Positions 36,474 to 46,109 are shown, numbered from the stretch's first letter. The stretch is 64,000 nucleotides of DNA from Rheinheimera oceanensis (GCF_018831085.1 NZ_JAGPNM010000007.1:1579-65578), one strand, 5' to 3'. The notes: generated by a model not told the origin, from the letters alone. Program-made: numbers and translations.

Positions 36474-37436
36474 ATGACGAGTAAACACTGTATTTTGTTA
36501 TTTGGCATGCCCCGTTCAGGTACTACCTGGCTTGGTAAACTGTTTGACGCCCAGCGCCAGACATACTATTTACATGAGCCAGACAGTGTGCAGCCCAATA
36601 TGGCTATTCCGTTATTGTTAAAGGCAGATGAAGCTACGCAGTATCCGCTGCAGTCGCAACTTGAGTTGTGGTTTGCCAGCAAAGCAGAAAAAGTGATTGC
36701 CTCGCGGCCGTTTTTTGCTAAAGACTACCTTAACCCATTTAGCTGGTTACTTTTTCTGGGCAGTGCCTATGCCACCAAAATAACCGGGCGTTTGGGTGTG
36801 TTGCGGTTTATTAAGCCCTTACGGTTACAATCTGCACAACAGCAAATTGTCTGGAAGTCAATCGAGTCGCTTGGCCGTATGGCTGCTATTAAACAGCTGG
36901 TGCCAGCCCGCAGTATTCATATATTACGCCATCCGTGTGGCCATATTGCTTCTACGTTGAAAGGGCAGGACGCTGGCTTGTTTGATGGCGGTTTGCCAAT
37001 TTGGGAAGATTGGGATCTGTACAGCAAATTACTGCAGCAAAGCGGCGAGCAGCGCTTTAGTCTGGATAGCTTAAAGCAGATGAGCAAAGAAGAGCGGCTG
37101 GCAGTGCGCTGGGGCATTATTAATGATTTTGCTCTGGCGCAATGCGCTGGCGATAGCAGCAACATGGTGCTGGTATATGAGAACTTATGCAAAAAACCAC
37201 AAGAAGTGTTGCAGCAGTGCCTGGCATTTTGTGATTTAAAAGCTGATCGGCAATGCCTGCAATACCTGGCACAGTCGGTCCATGGTAGCGATAACAGTGC
37301 TTATTACAGTACCACTAAAGACCCGTTGCAATCTGCTTATAAGTGGCGTAAACAACTGTCGGAAGATATGCAGTTGCGGATAAAAAATATCGTGCAGCAG
37401 TTTAATGCCGGGCACTATTACCGTGACGATTTCTAA
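36474..37436 (+). CDS. Sulfotransferase family protein
   Basis: This 320-residue protein has a PAPS 5'-phosphosulfate-binding loop (FGMPRSGTTWLGK, residues 10-22) and a 3'-phosphate-binding segment (HILRHPCGHIAST). It would move sulfate from PAPS to a sugar or lipid hydroxyl, implying a sulfated EPS. It lies 60 bases after the MBOAT gene in the same direction. No PAPS synthesis genes are nearby. It converges with the 37448 gene. Confidence 0.87.
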   Translation: MTSKHCILLFGMPRSGTTWLGKLFDAQRQTYYLHEPDSVQPNMAIPLLLKADEATQYPLQSQLELWFASKAEKVIASRPFFAKDYLNPFSWLLFLGSAYATKITGRLGVLRFIKPLRLQSAQQQIVWKSIESLGRMAAIKQLVPARSIHILRHPCGHIASTLKGQDAGLFDGGLPIWEDWDLYSKLLQQSGEQRFSLDSLKQMSKEERLAVRWGIINDFALAQCAGDSSNMVLVYENLCKKPQEVLQQCLAFCDLKADRQCLQYLAQSVHGSDNSAYYSTTKDPLQSAYKWRKQLSEDMQLRIKNIVQQFNAGHYYRDDF

Positions 37437-37437
37437 T

Positions 37438-37460
37438 TAACAGCCGGTTACTGGCTGTTA
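37438..37460. terminator. Hairpin between convergent genes
   Basis: TAACAGCC (37438-37445) pairs with GGCTGTTA (37453-37460). It lies at the convergent ends of the sulfotransferase gene and the 37448 gene, overlapping the latter's last codons. No strong T-run follows, so terminator activity is uncertain. Confidence 0.45.
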
Positions 37461-38731
37461 TACAGCTTTAATGCGTTAATGCGCCCGGTAATTTCCTGCT
37501 CCAGCTGTTTAAAACCGGCACCGTTGTAACCACCAAGTTGCTGCTGTAATTGCTGCTCAGTTAAACCTTCTGGTAAGTCTTGTGTTGGTGGCATTATCGC
37601 CTGTTCAAAGGTCAGGCTGTTAAACCGGTTTAACTGTTGCGGCGTTATTGACGGCAGGTGCTCGGCAAAGTGGGTGCCGGCTCTGTCTGCTGCCAGATCG
37701 ACAAAACTAAAGCCTGAGCCGCCGCTGTCTCTGTCTGCATCCATGATTTCTTTCAGATTACCAATTTGTTGCGATAGCTGAGTATTGCCCAGCATTTGCA
37801 GCACTGCCGAATACAGAAAGTGTAACGTAAGGTCGCGCCGGCCATTTAGCAGCATGGGCGGCATATTCGGCACCTGATGCAGTTTTACGTCAGGGTTGGC
37901 GTAGTAAATAAATCTCTTGCTGGCAAATGCTACGGCCAAAGCCCAAAGCGCATTTTTGTACTCAGTTTCTAAATCGCTGTTGTCAGCACGGTTTGCGGCC
38001 ACCTGCAACAGTTGGTGGGCAAAAAATGCCAGCCTGCGCTCGCGTCTATGCTGGCGTTGCAGCTGCTTTAATTGCTGCAGGTAAAATTCGATATCTGCCG
38101 CTGCAGCGCCTTGAACAGAGCCAAAGCTAAAAGGCCGGTGAATTTGCGGATGCAGGTTTAGTTTAATCTGGCTGGCATTGGCTGCCTCAAAGTGCAGGCG
38201 GTTATTTATCAGCTCGCCTCTGGCGAACAACGCCAGCAACTGTTGATCTGCCGGTTCGGCAATGACAGAGCGCACCATCAGCCTGAGTAACGGGTTAGCA
38301 ATCCAGCCCGGTAACGTAATTACGCCCAGTTTGCAGTGTTCAATAGCGAAACCTTTGTCTGAGGGCATAAACAAACAGGACATTTGAACGCTACGCCTGG
38401 GCCAGCTTAGCGGCAGATTGGCCTGGCCATGTAAAGCTACGCCAAACGGACTAAGTACGCCACTAAACTCGACCTGGGGCAGGGCATAGCTGGCTACGTT
38501 CATTAACGCATCTAGCTGCTTTTGCTCAAAAACCAGTTTTATATTGCCACTGTGCTGCGCCAGATGTTGCACTGTGTCTGACAGTACACGTTGTGCCGTG
38601 GTAACGTCACTGGCTTCTATAGTACGCTGTGATGAAACCGGTTTTGACGTAATCAGAAAAAACAAAGCTACGCTAAGCACTGCTAACAACAATACGCTGC
38701 GCAAAAAAAAGCGCGATAACCTGTTTAGCAT
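37448..38731 (-). CDS. Unrecognised envelope protein with N-terminal membrane anchor
   Basis: I do not recognise this 427-residue protein. It has an N-terminal membrane anchor or signal (residues about 8-29, positively charged start). A largely soluble, glutamine- and leucine-rich body follows, presumably periplasmic. A central segment (about 200-250) is rich in Q, R and H and could be coiled coil. It lies seven bases downstream of the triple-VanZ gene, so the two are one operon, and it belongs to the minus-strand block with exosortase-associated hydrolases. The context suggests envelope polysaccharide work. Confidence 0.7.
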   Translation of the reverse strand: MLNRLSRFFLRSVLLLAVLSVALFFLITSKPVSSQRTIEASDVTTAQRVLSDTVQHLAQHSGNIKLVFEQKQLDALMNVASYALPQVEFSGVLSPFGVALHGQANLPLSWPRRSVQMSCLFMPSDKGFAIEHCKLGVITLPGWIANPLLRLMVRSVIAEPADQQLLALFARGELINNRLHFEAANASQIKLNLHPQIHRPFSFGSVQGAAAADIEFYLQQLKQLQRQHRRERRLAFFAHQLLQVAANRADNSDLETEYKNALWALAVAFASKRFIYYANPDVKLHQVPNMPPMLLNGRRDLTLHFLYSAVLQMLGNTQLSQQIGNLKEIMDADRDSGGSGFSFVDLAADRAGTHFAEHLPSITPQQLNRFNSLTFEQAIMPPTQDLPEGLTEQQLQQQLGGYNGAGFKQLEQEITGRINALKLYNSQ

Positions 38732-38738
38732 GGAATGG

Positions 38739-41069
38739 TTAAGCCCCTGAACCCGAGAGTTTTATATTGCGCCGCAGCGCTATAGCCGGAATAAAAAACC
38801 AACACAACAGCCCAAGCAGTGTGATAAAAGCCAGGCTGTAGCGCGTAAATAATTGCAGCGGAGCGGCATACTGGGTTCTGTCTGTACTGAGCAAAAACTG
38901 TAGCGCTGAATAAGCTTGCTGATATTTAACGATAACACTTTCAGTGGCATTTTGCAGCAGCCACCAGGACAGCGGCAGCATACATAAGATCAGCAGTGCT
39001 ACATATTTCCAGCGGCTGGCAACGGGGGTACAGCACTGCTGAGCTAAATAAGCACCAACGCTGAATAACAGCATCAACCAGGCAGTAAGTGCTGTTATGG
39101 CAACCAGGCTGCCGCCGTCGGCCAGCAGCTCAACAATATTGTCGGTTGCGGCCAATTTTACAACTACTACATACCAGAGCAGCGCTACAGCGACATTTGC
39201 ACCGAGCCATAAAATGGTGGCGGGTATTTTGCTTCGGCTGTAAATAAATTGCAGTGCCGCCATACAGTTAAACTGGATCAGACTAAAAAAGCCGGCAAAA
39301 CGCAGCATTAGCTCAATGACCCGTGGCAGCGTTGTCACCGGGGCGCCAATAATATCATGCAGTGATTCTGTCGGCACAGTAGCATATAGCAGCCAGAATA
39401 TAACAATGCCCTGCACCAGGCACATTAGTGGCGCCCAAAGAATAAAGCGGGCGTATGTGTTAAAGGTAAAAACAGCGGGTAAAGCCAGCAGGTACAGCAT
39501 CAGGCACAAGCCCGGAACTGCACTGAAATTATCGCTTAGCAGTTCACGCACATTGTAAGGTAACACCGGCACCCGGCTTAACAAAAACAGGGCCAGCACG
39601 GATAAAGCTAAATGGCCGGCCAACCTGAGATAAAACCCTGTTGCAGCTTTAGCAGCTGGCACAGCTAATACGTCTGATGCAGCAGCGGTGGGCTTGTAAG
39701 CTACAGTAGGCTCTGGCTGGTACAGACGGTTTGTTAAAAAAACAGTAAAACCAAAGCCTGCTGCAGCACCACCTATTTGCAGTATGGCATCGGTAATATC
39801 CACAGTTTTACCGGGCAGTGCCAGCTGCATGGCTTCGCATAATAATGCCAGGCCAATAACATAAATGCTGCCAGCAGTCTGCAAGGTTAGTTGCTGCCAG
39901 CGCGCTGCTAATCTGCGCTGAAACAACGCCAGTAATACTCCAAGTGGGAAAAACGCCAGTAGCTTTTGCAGCAATGCCGTTATTGCACGATACTCAGTGC
40001 CAAAGTATAGCGATTCCAGCAGCACCTTACCCTGTGCAACTTGCCACCTTTGGTTGATAAAAGCCCAGTCAAAATTAAAGTTAAACGGATACCAAAACAG
40101 GATTAGAACAAACAAGCTGTAAGCCAGTATCGCCAGGCTCCATAGCAAGCCGTGTTTAAGCTGTACAGTGGTAGTGTCTGTTTTAGTGGCCGGTTTTTGC
40201 TGCCAGAAACGCAGTAACGTGATGCTTAACCAGGTGGCAATTAAAGCGCAAAGCACATCACTGATATCAGTGACCCGGCTGTAAACAAACAACTGGCAAA
40301 ACTCCAGCAGCAGCGCCAGTAATAACACCTTGCTATATAGCCGGATGCCAGCCTGCTGCTGTTGCAGATACAGCAGTACAGCGATGGGGCACCAAAGCAG
40401 AATATCGCTTAATACCGCATAGGTAATTTCAGCCGCTGAGCCGCGGTAAGCGGAAAATGGCAGCAGCACAATACGGCCCTCACGCCATTTTTTATACAGC
40501 TCGACTGGGCTTAGGGTCAGATCCAGCGGCAACAGGTTGTACAGTATAAAAATAGCAACATAACCAATCAGCAGATAGGTAACGACGGAGGACTGGCCAC
40601 GAATAAGCGCCAGTGAAGCCAAGAACTGTTTTAGTTGACGGCCACTGAAGCAGTACAAAATGATCCCCAGCATGGCGCCGGTGGCTTCAGCCATAATGTC
40701 GTTGATAGACACGGTACGCTGAGGGAAATACAGCTGGGTAAATTCTATGCCGATGGCCAAAGCCACACAGAACAGCCAGATAACGCCAGCCAGAAACAGG
40801 TTTAGTGTTGTTGCACCAACGCGGAAACTGAGCGCACAAAGTAAAAAAGCGAATGGAATAAACAGCAGAATATTGGCTACCCAGTCTGCTCTGGACCGTA
40901 TACCAAGCTGCAGATAGGGAATATGCCTGAACCGCTCTACTGCCTCGTCAAACGGCAATGCGACATAATGCAACGGCACCAGGCTGCCGTAAATAATAAA
41001 AGCCAGATAAAGCACACAAGCCAGCAGCAACCATTTATGCAAGGCGGGGTTGTTATTATTGCTGTGCAT
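38739..41069 (-). CDS. Polytopic membrane protein with three VanZ-like domains
   Basis: This 776-residue protein has three VanZ-like units in its first 470 residues. Each has an aromatic loop (YGSLVPLHYV; YNLLPLDLTL; FWYPFNFNFD), then a helix, then a conserved E-x-x-Q-L...D-I stretch (IEFTQLYFPQRTVSINDI; LEFCQLFVYSRVTDISDV; CEAMQLALPGKTVDITDA). The remaining 300 residues hold further membrane helices of unknown type. VanZ-domain proteins occur often in exosortase loci; their molecular function is unresolved. The usual VanZ protein has one such domain, so the triplication is odd. AGGATGCT precedes the ATG. Confidence 0.82.
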   Translation of the reverse strand: MHSNNNNPALHKWLLLACVLYLAFIIYGSLVPLHYVALPFDEAVERFRHIPYLQLGIRSRADWVANILLFIPFAFLLCALSFRVGATTLNLFLAGVIWLFCVALAIGIEFTQLYFPQRTVSINDIMAEATGAMLGIILYCFSGRQLKQFLASLALIRGQSSVVTYLLIGYVAIFILYNLLPLDLTLSPVELYKKWREGRIVLLPFSAYRGSAAEITYAVLSDILLWCPIAVLLYLQQQQAGIRLYSKVLLLALLLEFCQLFVYSRVTDISDVLCALIATWLSITLLRFWQQKPATKTDTTTVQLKHGLLWSLAILAYSLFVLILFWYPFNFNFDWAFINQRWQVAQGKVLLESLYFGTEYRAITALLQKLLAFFPLGVLLALFQRRLAARWQQLTLQTAGSIYVIGLALLCEAMQLALPGKTVDITDAILQIGGAAAGFGFTVFLTNRLYQPEPTVAYKPTAAASDVLAVPAAKAATGFYLRLAGHLALSVLALFLLSRVPVLPYNVRELLSDNFSAVPGLCLMLYLLALPAVFTFNTYARFILWAPLMCLVQGIVIFWLLYATVPTESLHDIIGAPVTTLPRVIELMLRFAGFFSLIQFNCMAALQFIYSRSKIPATILWLGANVAVALLWYVVVVKLAATDNIVELLADGGSLVAITALTAWLMLLFSVGAYLAQQCCTPVASRWKYVALLILCMLPLSWWLLQNATESVIVKYQQAYSALQFLLSTDRTQYAAPLQLFTRYSLAFITLLGLLCWFFIPAIALRRNIKLSGSGA

Positions 41070-41116
41070 AGCATCCTGCTCCCTGGCGTTATTTAGCCAA
41101 ACGGTATTAACAGCAC

Positions 41117-41959
41117 TTAATTTATAGTCTGCGTAAAATTATAGCTTTGCTGTTCGACCTGTTCGCGCCAGAGCGCAGTGGAAAAGGTATGGCTGGCATC
41201 GCTGATATGATAATGTCCGGCTGCCTGTAAACACCTGCCCCAGGCCGGGTTGTCGGCACACAGTTGCAAAAACTCCTGTGCGGTTAAATCGTTACCACTG
41301 CTTATAAGCAGCACTTTGCCGTTAAATTGCTGCCAGCCGCTAAGCATAGCCGCAACATAGTTTTGCTCTGTTACGGTAAGCTGGGCAGTAGCTGCATCAG
41401 CGCGGGTTTTGCTGGCCCGTAATGTTTGCCAGAACACGCCAAGGCTGCGCCGCAGTGCCATACCACCGCCAAATAGCTTATGCCAGAATTGCCGGCTTAA
41501 CAGGCGCTTTAAGTAGTAGTGCTTTAACATGGCTTTGGCATGGCTTTGCTGCTGGCGCACCCAGGGGTTTAGTAGTATTACACCACCGATACGTGGATCT
41601 GGCCGGTTGAGTTTAATCAAAATGGCACTGGCAGCATCGCAAAGGCCCCACAGTACCACTTGTGTCAGATGCGGGCACTGCTGAAAAAAGGCATCAATCG
41701 CCAGCTCTATATCTGCTGTTTGCTGATAAAACGCAGCTTTATTGCCGCTGCTATCACCCATGCCAGCAGTATCCAGCCGCATTGATGGTACGCCCTGAGT
41801 AGCCAGATAGCGGCTTAGCTTAACAAACTGGCGGTGGCTGCCAACACGGTACTGTGGCCCGCCCACGATCAATAATACGCCGGTTGTTGCTACGCCCTGA
41901 TGCAAAATGGCACTTAGCTGATAACCGGCGCCTGCCAGGCTGAGATAGTGTTCAGTCAT
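41117..41959 (-). CDS. Alpha/beta hydrolase 1, exosortase A system-associated
   Basis: This 280-residue hydrolase matches the smaller exosortase A hydrolase family. LIVGGPQYRVGSHRQF is at about 31-46, MRLDTAGMGDSSG follows, and the nucleophile region is LWGLCDAASA, with cysteine in place of the usual serine. A histidine in SDASHTFS is near the C-terminus. It overlaps the hydrolase 2 gene by eight bases. Substrate is unknown; it is thought to act on intermediates of the EPS system. Confidence 0.88.
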   Translation of the reverse strand: MTEHYLSLAGAGYQLSAILHQGVATTGVLLIVGGPQYRVGSHRQFVKLSRYLATQGVPSMRLDTAGMGDSSGNKAAFYQQTADIELAIDAFFQQCPHLTQVVLWGLCDAASAILIKLNRPDPRIGGVILLNPWVRQQQSHAKAMLKHYYLKRLLSRQFWHKLFGGGMALRRSLGVFWQTLRASKTRADAATAQLTVTEQNYVAAMLSGWQQFNGKVLLISSGNDLTAQEFLQLCADNPAWGRCLQAAGHYHISDASHTFSTALWREQVEQQSYNFTQTIN

Positions 41960-42782
41960 GCTGCGTGCCTTCAGTTAAGTGCTGTAGTGTCAGGGTAATA
42001 AGTTGCTCTGCGCTGGCCAATTCCGTGGTTTGCCAGTAGGGTTCAGCTTTCAGCTGGGTGTAGTTTAGCCGGCAGCGCTGTTGCAATTGCTCACGCATTT
42101 TTTGTACCGGTAAGGCCACGGTATCCAGTTGCGAGGTCTCCAGCCAGTACAACTTAATGTTGTGCAGCTGCGCCGGAATACTGCTGTTGCTATTTAACAG
42201 GCTTTGATAAAACGCCGGGCTTACCGGATAACCGGCAATTTCGATATTGTCGCCATTCGTTAGCTGTTGCTCCAGATCTTTCTGGCTGGTTTTATTGCCT
42301 GCTGCCATAGCCTCTGCCACCTTCAAGCGTACAAACTGCTGCCAGAATTTGCTGACATCAAATACCGGCTGCCATAACACCAGTTGTTGTAATGGCAAGG
42401 GTAAACTGTGTTTATTCATCAAATCAAACAGTTGTATTACGCCAAAGCGCACAGCAATAAAGCTAATGCTTTGGTAGCCCTGTTGTTGCAACAGCAGCAA
42501 TAGCTGGTAGAGATCATCGCGCCAGATGTCTATGCTGGCCTGATCCAGATCACCTGCACTGTCGCCAGTGCCATAATTATCCAGCATAAAGCAGTTGTAA
42601 CCGGCAGCGGCCAGTTGACGCATAGCAGCACTTAACAGATGGCGGCATTTATTCATTTCTTCGGCAAAAGGCGGAATAACCATAACGGCATGGCCGCTGT
42701 CAGCGCTGTTTTGCTCGGTGCGAAGAAATAACTGCCGCTGCTGCAGTTGAATAAAACCGGTACTGAGGGGGGAGTGTTGCAC
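41952..42782 (-). CDS. Alpha/beta hydrolase 2, exosortase A system-associated
   Basis: This 276-residue hydrolase is the partner of hydrolase 1. Landmarks are MVIPPFAEEMNKCRHLL (about 34-50), MLDNYGTGDSAGDLD, and a nucleophile region FIAVRFGVIQLFD where the usual GxSxG serine is not obvious. The start is a GTG at 42782, with GGAAGG just upstream. The eight-base overlap with hydrolase 1 indicates translational coupling. It leads the minus-strand unit 42782 to 37448. Confidence 0.85.
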   Translation of the reverse strand: MQHSPLSTGFIQLQQRQLFLRTEQNSADSGHAVMVIPPFAEEMNKCRHLLSAAMRQLAAAGYNCFMLDNYGTGDSAGDLDQASIDIWRDDLYQLLLLLQQQGYQSISFIAVRFGVIQLFDLMNKHSLPLPLQQLVLWQPVFDVSKFWQQFVRLKVAEAMAAGNKTSQKDLEQQLTNGDNIEIAGYPVSPAFYQSLLNSNSSIPAQLHNIKLYWLETSQLDTVALPVQKMREQLQQRCRLNYTQLKAEPYWQTTELASAEQLITLTLQHLTEGTQHD

Positions 42783-42938
42783 CTTGCCTTCCTTGTGCTT
42801 AAACCTGAGCAGGCCATATGATACCCGTTGCTGAGGCGATGACCAAGTTTGTATGTTGCTACTTTTAGTATTTAGACAGCTATGGCAACTATTTGTGTTG
42901 TTGTTTGTGCAGAGGTACTGCTATAGCATAGTGCGGGT

Positions 42939-44009
42939 GTGAATTCATGGATTGAGTCAATGTCTGTACAATTTTCTGCGCCGCTGATGGATGCCAAACA
43001 TTTCCCGCCTTCGCTGATTAAAGCGCAACCAGCCTTTAGCTTAGCAGGTAGTAGCTTACGGCGGCATCCGCTACCTGTTAACGATATCAGCACTTTCAGC
43101 CGTGCCAGATATGCTTTGGCAGCAGCAGCTTTGTATTTAAAACAGAGCACGCAGCAAAATACCGTGTTGTTACCGGCGTATCATTGCCCGGCTTTAGTCG
43201 AACCATTTATTTATGCCGGTTACAACATTGTATTTTATCCGCAGTTGGCCGATTTAAGCACCGATTTGGCTACTTTTAGCCACTTACTTACCTCGCAGGT
43301 AACCCATGTGGTGGTGGTGCGTTATTTTGGTTTTAGCCAGAATGCTGATGATCTTATTCAGCAGGCGTTTGCGGCGAACAAACGGGTAATTGAAGATAAC
43401 GCACACAGCCTGGTGCATTTCTGGCAAACCTGTGCGGCAACACCAACAGCTATCAGTGCCAGTGTCAGCAGTGTTGCTAAAACACTCGGCAGTGCAGATG
43501 GTGGTGTATTATATCTGCCTGGCTACAACGGTTCTGCTCAGGTTGCGCCGGATTTTATAACAGAATTAAAAGCGCTGCGAGCCGGTAACCGGCCGGTTAA
43601 CAGCGCTGCTGATGCAGGTTTGCGTTATTTTCGTGCTGCTATGCAAACAGCTGATTGTTTACGCGCCAGCCGCTGGCTGATGTTACGTAGTAATTACGCT
43701 GCCATTAGCAAACAACGACGGGACAATTATCAGTATCTTGCAGAGCAGCTTAAGCACAGCAGTGCAGGGCGGGTATTATATCCGGCGCTGACACAGCATG
43801 ACGTGCCTTATGTACTGCCATTTTTATTGCATGACGTTAATAGCTTTACGCGAATACGGCTGCAACAGATCCAGGTACTGCGTTGGGAAGAGCTGGCAAC
43901 ACCAGCCACAGGTATTGCTGGTGATTATCAACAGCATCTGGTGCAACTACCAGTGCATCAGGCGCTGTCAAAACTGCAGTTGCGAAGCATAGTGAAAGCA
44001 GTAGGGTGA
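42939..44009 (+). CDS. DegT/DnrJ/EryC1/StrS-like aminotransferase family protein
   Basis: This 356-residue protein shares the sugar aminotransferase fold. VLLPAYHCPALVEPFIYAGY (about 69-88) matches the PLP-cofactor entry region. VIEDNAHSLV supplies the Asp, and SVSSVAKTLGSADGGVL carries the expected PLP lysine and following glycines. Most members transaminate keto-sugars; the short C-terminal half is less typical. The GTG at 42939 is the longest start; ATG 42960 is possible, and neither has a strong ribosome-binding site. It stands as a single plus-strand gene between two minus-strand blocks. Substrate is unknown. Confidence 0.75.
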   Translation: MNSWIESMSVQFSAPLMDAKHFPPSLIKAQPAFSLAGSSLRRHPLPVNDISTFSRARYALAAAALYLKQSTQQNTVLLPAYHCPALVEPFIYAGYNIVFYPQLADLSTDLATFSHLLTSQVTHVVVVRYFGFSQNADDLIQQAFAANKRVIEDNAHSLVHFWQTCAATPTAISASVSSVAKTLGSADGGVLYLPGYNGSAQVAPDFITELKALRAGNRPVNSAADAGLRYFRAAMQTADCLRASRWLMLRSNYAAISKQRRDNYQYLAEQLKHSSAGRVLYPALTQHDVPYVLPFLLHDVNSFTRIRLQQIQVLRWEELATPATGIAGDYQQHLVQLPVHQALSKLQLRSIVKAVG

Positions 44010-44040
44010 TAGTAAAGCGGTGCTAAAGGCAGTGTGCTTA

Positions 44041-45042
44041 TTACACCGTTGGTTTGCGTTTAAAGTTACCGGCATAGTTAGCCAGCGCTCTTAGTTTGCC
44101 GCGCCAAGTCCGTTTATTGCAAAGCTGAATACCATAAAGTGGCCGTTTTGCTGACATCCAGTCTTTTTTATAATCGTCATTGCCGGTAAGAAAATCTACC
44201 GTATTAACGTTGTCGTGGCAAATAACGTGTTCAAGTAATGCAGCAGTCAGCACAGTTCCGGGGCTGAAACGGGTAAAATCGTTGTTATAAGCCAGTTTGA
44301 AAATGGCGGCTGTCGTGTCGTAAACAAACCAGATTTGTGCCGCTATTGGTTCGTTGTTGTAGTATATGACGCCAATGCGCAGTGCATTAATTTGCCAGTT
44401 ATGTTGGCATATACAGTCGATAAAGGCCGGGGTGGGTTCAGAGCGTTTCCAACTGCGGTAATACACCTGATGATAATCAATCAGGGCTTGCATCAGTACC
44501 TCTGCCGAACCTTCGCTGTATATTTTTACGGTAAAGTTACCATCTTTATTCATCAGCTCCTGTTTACGTTTTAGCGTATTTTTCAGCTGACTGGGCCGGC
44601 GTTGCCAGTATTGCGTCAAGCTACTGATATTGGGTTCGTACCAGTTTACTGAGTGTTGATAAATAAACCCCTTAAAGCCTATTGTGGCAAAGCTTTGGCA
44701 CCAGGCTTGCGCCTGGCAGCTATACAGCGGCAAAATATTAATGTAATCGTAGGCTGAAAATATACTGGCGTGCTGCTGTAATGCCGAGGCGCAGGGCACA
44801 GTTGTTATTGGCTGCCCGGCAATACCAAAGATTGGCGAGTAGTAATTTGCCATACTGTGCAGAGTATGGTCTGCCGGGCTTGGGTTGCAGCTAAAAAAAG
44901 CGACACCTGCCTGCCCTGTTAAAGGCAGGCTAAAGTTGTGTTTGTTATGGTTTACATGCTCAGCAAAAGCGCTGAACCAGTAGTCGCTGACAAACACCGG
45001 CGGTAAAGCTGAGGGACCAGGTTGCACTGCGGGCTCAGTCAT
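44041..45042 (-). CDS. GNAT/FemAB-like acetyltransferase (Acetyltransf_6 type)
   Basis: This 333-residue protein resembles BioF2-like/FemAB-type acyltransferases. Landmarks are SQLKNTLKRKQELMNKDG (about 153-170), YYRSWKRSEPTPAFID, and a GNAT-like core ending FLTGNDDYKKDW. Such proteins transfer amino acids or acyl groups to glycans or peptides, and exosortase loci frequently carry one. I chose ATG 45042, which overlaps the stop of the next upstream gene as ATGA; a longer frame to 45174 runs into that gene. Substrate is unknown. Confidence 0.78.
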   Translation of the reverse strand: MTEPAVQPGPSALPPVFVSDYWFSAFAEHVNHNKHNFSLPLTGQAGVAFFSCNPSPADHTLHSMANYYSPIFGIAGQPITTVPCASALQQHASIFSAYDYINILPLYSCQAQAWCQSFATIGFKGFIYQHSVNWYEPNISSLTQYWQRRPSQLKNTLKRKQELMNKDGNFTVKIYSEGSAEVLMQALIDYHQVYYRSWKRSEPTPAFIDCICQHNWQINALRIGVIYYNNEPIAAQIWFVYDTTAAIFKLAYNNDFTRFSPGTVLTAALLEHVICHDNVNTVDFLTGNDDYKKDWMSAKRPLYGIQLCNKRTWRGKLRALANYAGNFKRKPTV

Positions 45043-46109
45043 GGCTCTGCTACCTCTGCCATGGGTTTTTTCTTCAGTTTTTGCTTTAGCCGGGTTAATA
45101 ATTGCAGCGTTTTGCCCACGATGTTTTCTGCATACACGGTACCGTTGTATATAGAGCGGGTGTCGGTGGCCCATTCAAGTTGTTCTGGTGAGGCGTTAGT
45201 ATAAAAATCGACGATTTTTACGCAGTGGTTGGCAAACAGCGTATGCAGGATCTGCTTTAGCAACAGGCGGCCCAATGCGAAGCTTTTAAACTCTTCATCA
45301 AAAGTAGTTTTCAAAATAATCAGCATATCTTGTTTGATACAGCATAGCCTGGAGGCTACAAGCCGGTCTTGTATGTAATACTCATAAACGACAGCATTAT
45401 TTTGTTGTGCCAACTGATATAAAAAATCACGGTAAAACTGACCTTGCCGGTTACTGGGGTGCAAGGCTGTACCGAGTTTACCTTTCCAGCCTTTAGACTC
45501 GATCATACCGTAGCGATCTACAGCAGCTTTAATATGCTGCGCGCTACTGATCTGACGAAAATCAAGCGTGGTATTTTCACGTTGCAGGCGGTTTTCATAG
45601 CGCGACATATTTTTACGCAGATTTTTTGAGCGTAGTTGCCAATAGCTGTCGAAGGTGTCTTGCAAACTGATCTGCATGTTGGTGGCATAAAATGCCTGCT
45701 GTTGTTCATTCAGTGTATTGAGTAGCGCCAGATGTTCTGCCGGATCCAGGCTGAGAAAATCGATACGGGCTGCTATGCCGGGTAAAGCGCGAAGTAATGT
45801 GGTTATATCGGGCTTAAAAGCAGGATTGATCAGCAGCAAGCCTACCTGAGCCTGGCTGGGCTTATACAACTCCCAAATCAGCTTGTTTCGCTGTCGTAAC
45901 AACATCAGGCATTGTACTTGCCCCTGCCACACAGCCCGTACCTGATACAACGGAGTATGGCTAAAATAAGCTAATAATGAGGTAAGAAACTCAGTGCCAA
46001 GTAATTGATTATTGCCATGATAGCTATTGCTTAATACTGCCCAATCCGCAAAAAATTGCGGATCGTCAATGTTAAACAGCTGTACTTGCCAGTAAACCGG
46101 GTCAGACAT
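45039..46109 (-). CDS. GNAT/FemAB-like acetyltransferase (second copy)
   Basis: This 356-residue protein has the same architecture as its downstream neighbour. LRSKNLRKNMSRYENRL is at about 138-154, followed by ESKGWKGKLGTAL and a C-terminal core LGRLLLKQIL, with VDFYTNASPEQLEWAT. The pair probably arose by duplication and divergence, as matching landmarks occur in the same order. It overlaps the neighbour by four bases and the deacetylase gene by eight. Likely role: decoration of an EPS repeat unit; not proven. Confidence 0.78.
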   Translation of the reverse strand: MSDPVYWQVQLFNIDDPQFFADWAVLSNSYHGNNQLLGTEFLTSLLAYFSHTPLYQVRAVWQGQVQCLMLLRQRNKLIWELYKPSQAQVGLLLINPAFKPDITTLLRALPGIAARIDFLSLDPAEHLALLNTLNEQQQAFYATNMQISLQDTFDSYWQLRSKNLRKNMSRYENRLQRENTTLDFRQISSAQHIKAAVDRYGMIESKGWKGKLGTALHPSNRQGQFYRDFLYQLAQQNNAVVYEYYIQDRLVASRLCCIKQDMLIILKTTFDEEFKSFALGRLLLKQILHTLFANHCVKIVDFYTNASPEQLEWATDTRSIYNGTVYAENIVGKTLQLLTRLKQKLKKKPMAEVAEP

